From contig NZ_FOXK01000005.1 of assembly GCF_900115695.1 (NCBI RefSeq), positions 62,001-126,000 of the forward strand: DNA of 64,000 nt, given 5' to 3'. This document shows, in pieces, positions 58,618-64,000 of this stretch; position 1 is the stretch's first letter; every line of letters begins with the position of its first letter. The DNA is from Ectopseudomonas toyotomiensis. GTDB lineage: Bacteria > Pseudomonadota > Gammaproteobacteria > Pseudomonadales > Pseudomonadaceae. The translations under genes were made by a program, and so were the position numbers. The notes beneath the pieces were generated by a model. That model searched no databases. It had not been told where the DNA came from and worked only from the letters and a program-made list of their open reading frames with translations.

Positions 58618-59204
58618 GCGTGACCGAATACGCTCTGCAGGTTGTCCAGCAGCATGTCGACGCTGAGCATGATCAACAGCATGCCCATCAATCGTTCTAC
58701 TGCCATCAACCCGCGATTACCGAGAAAACGCTGCAGGAACGAAGCCTGCAACAGAATGAATGCCGTCGCCGCCCAGGCCAGGATGACCGCCAAGTAGAGC
58801 TCCCAGAGCGGCCCGGTGTGGGTATTGCGCAGAGTCATCAGCACCGCAAGCGCTGAAGGTCCGGCAACCGCTGGCGTGGCCAACGGCACCAGCATCGGCT
58901 CGCCATCCGGCACGTCGCCGAGCAGGCCCTGCGGGCTGGGGAAAATCAGGCGCATGGCGATGACGAACAGGATGATACCGCCGGCAATCGCGGTTGCCTC
59001 GCGTGACAGCCCGAGGCTGGTGAGGAATTTGTCACCAAAGGTGAGAAACAGCAGCAACAGGCCAAGGGCGAACAGCAGTTCGCGCGCGGCGATCCACAAT
59101 CGTCTGCGCGGCTCGACGTTCTTCAGCGCGGCAATGTAGATGGCGATATTGCCGAAAGGGTCGGTGACCAAAAAGATCAGCACGGCGATGCTGAAGATGT
59201 CCAT
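58614..59204 (-). CDS. MarC-family integral membrane protein
   Basis: 196 aa, six membrane helices. Family motifs FLVTDPFGNIAIYIAALKN (about 12-30), IAGGIILFVIAMRLIFPSP and PLATPAVAGPSALAVLM. Function of the family is unknown; the old link to multiple antibiotic resistance was withdrawn. GGAGA precedes the ATG. Upstream partner of ampDh2. Confidence 0.92.
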   Translation of the reverse strand: MDIFSIAVLIFLVTDPFGNIAIYIAALKNVEPRRRLWIAARELLFALGLLLLFLTFGDKFLTSLGLSREATAIAGGIILFVIAMRLIFPSPQGLLGDVPDGEPMLVPLATPAVAGPSALAVLMTLRNTHTGPLWELYLAVILAWAATAFILLQASFLQRFLGNRGLMAVERLMGMLLIMLSVDMLLDNLQSVFGHA

Positions 59205-59357
59205 GGGCGTCTCCGGTGGCTAGTGCGCATAGTCTAGGGCCTGAGGGGGTCGCCTCGCGAGTCGGGACCACGGTCAGATTCGGGCATCTTCAGCGCGCGT
59301 GGAAATTTTATGACCAGTAGCGCCGCAATGGTTCCAGGAAACAACACTCGAAAAAAT

Positions 59358-59401
59358 GTATACAAAGTAGTAGCCAATGTGACAACAAAATGTCTACATT
59401 G
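59358..59401. promoter_or_regulatory. Palindromes TGTATACA and AATGT...ACATT upstream of the permease gene
   Basis: TGTATACA (59358-59365) is followed 12 bp later by AATGTGAC...GTCTACATT. They lie 35-80 bp upstream of the xanthine/uracil permease start, in the 230-bp divergent gap with marC. TTGTATACAA-like boxes are bound by GntR-type purine-catabolism regulators in some Pseudomonas. Binding is inference. Confidence 0.4.
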
Positions 59402-59434
59402 ACCGTACAAGAACAACAGCGAGTAGCTTGCCCC

Positions 59435-60958
59435 ATGACCTCCACCTCTCAGCGCCCCGAGGACGAGAACCTCGGTATCGGCTCCAATCTCCTCTATGGC
59501 CTGCAACACGTGCTGACCATGTATGGCGGCATCGTCGCGGTGCCCTTGATCGTTGGTCAGGCGGCCGGCCTGTCGCCTGCGGACATCGGCCTGTTGATCG
59601 CCGCCTCATTGTTCGTCGGCGGCGCGGCCACCCTGCTGCAGACCCTGGGTCTGCCCTTCTTCGGCTGCCAGTTGCCGCTGGTGCAAGGCGTTTCCTTCGC
59701 CAGCGTCGCCACCATCGTGGCGATAGTCGGCGCCAACGGCGGTGAAGGCGGGCTGCCGGTGGTATTCGGCGCTGTGATAGGCGCAGCGGCGATCGGGCTG
59801 CTGATCACGCCGATCTTTTCCAAGATCACCAAGTTCTTCCCACCGCTGGTGACCGGCATCGTCATCACCACCATCGGCCTGACGCTGATGCCTGTAGCCG
59901 CGCGCTGGGCCATGGGCGGCAACAGCAGTGCAGCTGACTTCGGCAGCATGGCCAACATCGGCCTGGCCGCCTTCACCCTGACCACCGTGCTGCTGCTGAG
60001 CAAGGTCGGCAGCGCCACCATCTCGCGCCTGTCGATCCTGCTGGCCATGGTCATTGGCACTCTAGTAGCGGTGGCATTCGGCATGGCCGATTTTTCCAAG
60101 GTCAGCGAAGGGCCGGTGCTGGCCTTCCCGGCACCGCTACATTTCGGTATGCCGGTGTTCGAGGTGGCAGCGATCATCTCGATGCTGATCGTGGTGATGG
60201 TGATCCTGGTGGAAACCTCGGCCGACATCCTCGCCGTCGGCGACATCATCGACACCAAGGTCGACTCCAGACGCCTCGGCAACGGTTTGCGCGCGGACAT
60301 GATCGCCAGTGTCGTTGCGCCGCTATTCGGCTCCTTCACCCAGAGCGCCTTCGCCCAGAACGTCGGCCTGGTTGCCGTTACCGGCGTGAAGAGCCGCTAC
60401 GTGGTCGCCACCGGCGGGCTGATTCTGGTCACCCTCGGCTTGCTACCGATCATGGGCCGAGTGATCGCCGCGGTGCCGACCTCGGTGCTTGGTGGTGCCG
60501 GCATCGTGCTGTTCGGCACCGTCGCCGCCAGCGGTATCCGCACCCTGGCCAAGGTCGACTACCGCAACAACATGAACCTGGTGATCGTCGCTACCTCCAT
60601 CGGCTTCGGCATGATCCCCATCGCCATGCCCAGCTTCTACCATCACTTCCCGGCCTGGTTCGAAACCATCTTCCACTCCGGCATCAGCTCGGCGGCGATC
60701 ATGGCGATCCTGCTCAACCTGCTGTTCAACCACTTCACAGCCGGCAACTCGGATCAGCAGTCGGTGTTCGTCGCCGGCACCGAGCGCAGCCTGCGCTACC
60801 GCGACATCGCCGCCCTGCACGATGGCGACCACTTCATCGGCGGCAAGCTGTATGACGCTCAGGGCAATGAGGTGCCGTTGCAGGACGAGGACGATCACGC
60901 ACCACGGGCACGAACCGCTGGAGCAACCAGCAGGGACCCGGCCGAGGCAACATCCTAG
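59435..60958 (+). CDS. NCS2-family uracil/xanthine permease
   Basis: 507 aa, about 14 membrane helices. NCS2 features: YGLQHVLTMYGGIVAVPLIV (about 21-40), QLPLVQGVSFASVATIVAIV, LVETSADILAVGDIID with the substrate Glu, and FTQSAFAQNVGLVAVTGVKS. The QNVG motif is typical of nucleobase transporters. Substrate, most likely xanthine, uric acid or uracil, cannot be fixed from sequence. An ATG at 59390 is an alternative start. Confidence 0.9.
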   Translation: MTSTSQRPEDENLGIGSNLLYGLQHVLTMYGGIVAVPLIVGQAAGLSPADIGLLIAASLFVGGAATLLQTLGLPFFGCQLPLVQGVSFASVATIVAIVGANGGEGGLPVVFGAVIGAAAIGLLITPIFSKITKFFPPLVTGIVITTIGLTLMPVAARWAMGGNSSAADFGSMANIGLAAFTLTTVLLLSKVGSATISRLSILLAMVIGTLVAVAFGMADFSKVSEGPVLAFPAPLHFGMPVFEVAAIISMLIVVMVILVETSADILAVGDIIDTKVDSRRLGNGLRADMIASVVAPLFGSFTQSAFAQNVGLVAVTGVKSRYVVATGGLILVTLGLLPIMGRVIAAVPTSVLGGAGIVLFGTVAASGIRTLAKVDYRNNMNLVIVATSIGFGMIPIAMPSFYHHFPAWFETIFHSGISSAAIMAILLNLLFNHFTAGNSDQQSVFVAGTERSLRYRDIAALHDGDHFIGGKLYDAQGNEVPLQDEDDHAPRARTAGATSRDPAEATS

Positions 60959-60980
60959 AAGGAGTGAGTGGTTCGTACGG

Positions 60981-61007
60981 GAGCCGCGGCGCCTGCCGCT
61001 GCGGCTC
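60981..61007. terminator. Hairpin between convergent permease and dgcH genes
   Basis: GAGCCGC...GCGGCTC stem in the 62-bp convergent gap, without a T-run. Confidence 0.5.
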
Positions 61008-61020
61008 GACGTAGACGGGA

Positions 61021-62874
61021 TCAGGCAGCCTGCTCGACTCGGTTACGCCCCGCGCCCTTGGCGCGATATAGCGCCTGGTCGGCACGTTCGAAGGTGACCT
61101 CGGTCGCCTCGCCATTGCGAAACTCGGCGATACCGGCGGAGAAGGTGATGGTCACCGGCTCACCCTTGAAGTGGAACGGGCAGGCCTCGATTGCAGCGCG
61201 CAGGGTTTCCAGAAGCTGGACACCGCCTTCCAACGGCGTTGCAGGAATCAGCAGAACGAACTCCTCGCCACCAAAACGGGCGATGAAGTCGGTCTTGCGC
61301 AAACGCTTGCTGAGCTCCCCGGCGATGATCTTCAGCACTCGATCACCTGCCAGGTGGCCGTAGCCGTCGTTGATCCGCTTGAAGTGATCGACATCCAGCA
61401 CCGCCAACAACAGCTGGCCGCCATAGCGTTGGCGACGAGCGACTTCCAGGTCGAGACGCTCGCTCCAGGCGGCACGGTTGGGCAGCCCAGTCAGGGGGTC
61501 CAGCAAGGACTTCTGTCGCTGCTCCTCGATATGCTCGCGAAATTGCTGCGCTTCCTGCTCCATCTCGGCGACACGCTTGACCAGGCCCTGTAGCCGCTCA
61601 GCCACGTCATCGCTACCACTGTCGCGTTGACGCTGATGACTGCTGACACTTTGCAAGAGCCCTTCCAGACGCTGTTCCAGAGCCTGCTTGAGCGATTCCA
61701 GATCGGCAGCTTCCTGCACGCTGTTCTGCAGATCGCTGACCTGATCCCGCAGCTGCTGGTTGAAACTGCGCGCATTCTCCACTGAAGCGCTATAGCCCTC
61801 GTGCGCCTCGCTGAGGGTTTCGATGAAGGCAGCCAGGCGCTCGTTGAGTTGCTTGAGATAGCCGGCGAACTCACGCTGGCCGCTATCGGTGACGGCCAGC
61901 ACCAGCACGGCCAGGTCGTCCAGCACCGGCACCAGCTCGTACCAGTTGAGATTGCCCTCCAGTCGCAAACGCAGCGCTTCGCCTTGCGGCAGATGGCGCG
62001 CCGGCAGTTCGAGCTCGTCGAGCAGATTACGCAGACTGCTGGCGATATGCGGCGCCACCGCGCTGTACCCGGGTTCGCTGCTAGGCAACGAGAACGGGCT
62101 GTCGCCGGCTTGCTCCTGCCGTACCAGACCCGGCGGCAGCGGCAGGCTGTCGAGCATAGGCGAGACATCTTGGACCTGGTGCCGGGCCGGCACGCTGGCC
62201 ACGTTGGAGACACTGGGAGGTGGCTCGTTCGCCACCGCTACGGCCGTTGGCGTTGGCGTTGGCGTTGGCGTCAACTCTGCTGCGGGCTCCTCGGCAACGC
62301 CAGTGGCCTCGGTGACAATGCCCGGCACCTGCGCATTGCTTTCGCTGGTCTCGCCGCGCGAACCGAACAGGCGCTGGAGAAGGCCCGGTTGCTCCTGCAC
62401 CGGCGCCTGCAGAACGGTCAGCGCCTGCCCCTGCAGGTTGCTCAGCTGGCTGAGCAGCGCCGGCAGCAGATACTGATGAGTGGTGGCGTCCTCTAGCTGT
62501 TTGCCCAGCGATTTGAGCGCCTTGCGCACCTCACGGGGCGGCTGCAGACGCTGCAGTTGCTCGATCAGGGCGGCCAGTGCGGCCGCCGCCTCGCCAGCGC
62601 GCTGCTGACGGCGCTGCTCGGAATCCAGCACGGCCTTTTCCAGACGCGGAATGAGGCCGCCCAATGCCGAGTCCATATCATCGCGACGAAGGATTTCGCG
62701 CATTTCCTGCATGCATTGATCGACCGCCTTGTCCGCGCCCTCGGCGGCCAGGCTGCTGCGCACCAGACCACGGCGCAGCAGATCCAGGCGCGACTCCCAA
62801 CGGCGGTCGAGCTTTTCCTGCTGCTCCAGGCTACTCAGGTATTTGTCTTTCCAGCGTTGCGCGTCATCGCTCAT
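61021..62874 (-). CDS. dgcH: DgcH-like diguanylate cyclase
   Basis: 617 aa, no membrane helices. A helical N-terminal domain (1-160), a disordered linker with a Thr-Pro repeat (about 200-215), a second helical/coiled region (270-450), and a C-terminal GGDEF domain (about 455-612) with GGEEF at 535-539 and an RKTD inhibitory site before it. Makes c-di-GMP. Same position and layout as PA5487 (DgcH) in P. aeruginosa, beside marC/ampDh2 and an endonuclease. The next gene downstream is in convergence with the permease. Confidence 0.9.
   Translation of the reverse strand: MSDDAQRWKDKYLSSLEQQEKLDRRWESRLDLLRRGLVRSSLAAEGADKAVDQCMQEMREILRRDDMDSALGGLIPRLEKAVLDSEQRRQQRAGEAAAALAALIEQLQRLQPPREVRKALKSLGKQLEDATTHQYLLPALLSQLSNLQGQALTVLQAPVQEQPGLLQRLFGSRGETSESNAQVPGIVTEATGVAEEPAAELTPTPTPTPTAVAVANEPPPSVSNVASVPARHQVQDVSPMLDSLPLPPGLVRQEQAGDSPFSLPSSEPGYSAVAPHIASSLRNLLDELELPARHLPQGEALRLRLEGNLNWYELVPVLDDLAVLVLAVTDSGQREFAGYLKQLNERLAAFIETLSEAHEGYSASVENARSFNQQLRDQVSDLQNSVQEAADLESLKQALEQRLEGLLQSVSSHQRQRDSGSDDVAERLQGLVKRVAEMEQEAQQFREHIEEQRQKSLLDPLTGLPNRAAWSERLDLEVARRQRYGGQLLLAVLDVDHFKRINDGYGHLAGDRVLKIIAGELSKRLRKTDFIARFGGEEFVLLIPATPLEGGVQLLETLRAAIEACPFHFKGEPVTITFSAGIAEFRNGEATEVTFERADQALYRAKGAGRNRVEQAA
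62246..62269. repeat. Tandem repeat (GTTGGC)4 within dgcH
   Basis: Four perfect copies of a 6-bp unit encoding a Thr-Pro repeat in the linker. Slippage would change the linker length in frame. Confidence 0.85.
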
Positions 62875-62879
62875 ACGGC

Positions 62880-63752
62880 TTACTCGGGAGATGGCGTGTT
62901 CAGCATAGGCATCTGCGCAGCATTCTGTGCTTCCGGCAGGCGGATTTCCACGGCCACGGGAAGGTGATCGGAAATCGGCTGACTGAGCACATCGACACGC
63001 CCCAGTTCGAGCTCGGAACTGAGCAGGATATGATCGAGACAGCGCTGCGGTCGCCAGCTGGGGAAGGTTGCCTCGACCTGCGGCGCGATCAGGCCGAGGT
63101 CACGCAGCGGGGAGTTTTCCAGCAGATCGACAGCATGGGTGTTCATGTCACCCATCAGCACCAGGTGGCGAAACTCACTGACGCGCTCACGAATGTAAGC
63201 CAGTTGCCGCGTACGGGTGCGCGCTCCCAGCGCCAGATGCATCATCACCACACCCAGCGCGTGCTCGCCTTCACCGAGACGCAGGAAAATCGCACCACGC
63301 CCGGGCGGACCGGGGAGCGGATGATCTTCCAGCAGGGTCGGCCGCAAGCGGCTGAGCACTCCATTGCTGTGCTGGGCGAAGCGCCCGAGATTGCGATTGA
63401 GCTGTTGGTACCAGAAGGGAAAGGCGCCCTGCTGGGCCAGGTACTCGACCTGATTGATGTAGCCCGAGCGCAGGCTGCCGCCATCGACCTCCTGCAACGC
63501 CACCAGATCGAAGTCGGCGAGCAGATCACCGATGCGCTGCAGGTTGCCGGCACGCCCGGCATGGGGCAACAGGTGCTGCCAGCTGCGGGTCAGGTAGTGA
63601 TGATAACGCTGGGTATTGATGCCGACCTGGACATTGAAACTGAGCAGACGCAACAGGCCGTCGGCTGGCCAGTCGCTCTCGGGCGAGCAGTGCGGGTTGA
63701 TCTGTGGATCGCACAGACCAACCGCACGTGTCTTTCGCCAGCGGCGCAGCAT
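62880..63752 (-). CDS. Endonuclease/exonuclease/phosphatase-family protein
   Basis: 290 aa. EEP fold: [18 protein letters not shown] (about 36-53), [17 protein letters not shown] with catalytic Glu, [18 protein letters not shown] with the Asp-Asn pair, and the terminal [10 protein letters not shown] with catalytic His. A metal-dependent phosphodiesterase or phosphatase of unknown substrate. 5 bp upstream of dgcH, so co-transcribed. Confidence 0.9.
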   Translation of the reverse strand: MLRRWRKTRAVGLCDPQINPHCSPESDWPADGLLRLLSFNVQVGINTQRYHHYLTRSWQHLLPHAGRAGNLQRIGDLLADFDLVALQEVDGGSLRSGYINQVEYLAQQGAFPFWYQQLNRNLGRFAQHSNGVLSRLRPTLLEDHPLPGPPGRGAIFLRLGEGEHALGVVMMHLALGARTRTRQLAYIRERVSEFRHLVLMGDMNTHAVDLLENSPLRDLGLIAPQVEATFPSWRPQRCLDHILLSSELELGRVDVLSQPISDHLPVAVEIRLPEAQNAAQMPMLNTPSPE

Positions 63753-63771
63753 GCTTCGCGCCTGCGGCCGC

Positions 63772-64000
63772 TTAGAGCGCCTCGCGCTCCTTGGCGATCA
63801 GATGGTCAGCGACCTGCAGGGTCTGCTGCGGGCCACCGGCCGAGCCCAGATCGAAGCGATACTTGCCACCGACAACCATCACTGGCACGCCAGTGATCTG
63901 GTAAGCCATGGCCAGTTTCTTGGCCTTTTCCATCTGGCCTTTGACGGCGAAAGAATTGAAGGTCTTGAGGAAGGCATCGCGATCAACGCCCTGGGTGGCG
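63772..64000 (-). CDS. dsbA: DsbA, thiol:disulfide interchange protein (partial; N-terminal part beyond window)
   Basis: The C-terminal 75 codons. The cis-Pro loop ITGVPVMVVGGKYRFDLGSA and the preceding helices (FLKTFNSFAVKGQMEKAKKL) match Pseudomonas DsbA. The catalytic CPHC is outside the window. Order dgcH-endonuclease-dsbA matches P. aeruginosa PA5487-5489. Confidence 0.93.
   Translation of the reverse strand, partial: ATQGVDRDAFLKTFNSFAVKGQMEKAKKLAMAYQITGVPVMVVGGKYRFDLGSAGGPQQTLQVADHLIAKEREAL

Overview
The window is a high-GC gammaproteobacterial chromosome segment, almost certainly from a Pseudomonas of the mendocina/alcaliphila/pseudoalcaligenes kind. The signs are glcCDEFG next to a rubredoxin, pstSCAB-phoU next to a CheY-like regulator, algB-kinB, and marC-ampDh2-dgcH-endonuclease-dsbA, all blocks that I recall sitting together in P. 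aeruginosa (roughly PA5350-5369 and PA5483-5489). There are no tRNA, rRNA, CRISPR or IS elements. Palindromic REP-like repeats are common between genes.

Layout. 1-2.0 kb: start of a malonate decarboxylase operon (mdcA, partial mdcB). 2.0-3.9 kb: a PAS-GGDEF diguanylate cyclase and a PilJ/NarX-type periplasmic protein. 4.2-15.7 kb: a leftward flgBCDEFGHIJKL rod/hook operon ending in a flagellin-like hook-associated gene (lafW-like), with flgA divergent. 15.8-25.7 kb: the glycolate/glyoxylate block, i.e. repressor GlcC, oxidase GlcDEF, GlcG, malate synthase G (GlcB) and a lactate/glycolate permease, then rubredoxin. 25.9-34.6 kb: a second flagellar block with a short lateral-type flagellin, a ToxR-like membrane regulator (lafZ-like) with a small membrane partner, and a leftward fliD-fliS-fliT-fliK-fliL-fliA-motA-motB operon. 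35-45 kb: M23 peptidase, response regulator, phoU-pstBACS with two PHO boxes, a four-helix-bundle protein and a BON-domain protein. 46-49.8 kb: algB-kinB and two small genes. 50-56.6 kb: a CheR/CheB/hybrid-kinase signalling operon with a divergent response regulator. 56.6-64 kb: lipoprotein, DUF1330, AmpDh2, MarC, uracil/xanthine permease, a large GGDEF protein, an endonuclease/phosphatase and partial dsbA.

The main result is that the two flagellar blocks together reproduce the gene order of the lateral flagellar systems of Vibrio/Aeromonas and E. coli Flag-2: lfgBCDEFGHIJKL-lafW, then lafA, lafZ and lafBCDEFSTU. Here the locus is cut in two by the glycolate operon. Near-perfect sigma-54 promoters lie before the lafZ-like gene and before fliD, and a weaker one before flgB. 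FlgJ carries a soluble lytic transglycosylase (GH23-type) domain instead of the usual glucosaminidase domain. The export apparatus, basal-body MS/C-ring genes, flgM and flgN are not in the window and must lie elsewhere.

A second accessory unit is the operon at 49961-56065. It holds a CHASE3-GAF hybrid kinase with three receivers, CheR, a CheB methylesterase without receiver, and a receiver-kinase fusion, all overlapping by a few bases. It separates algB-kinB from ampDh2/marC.
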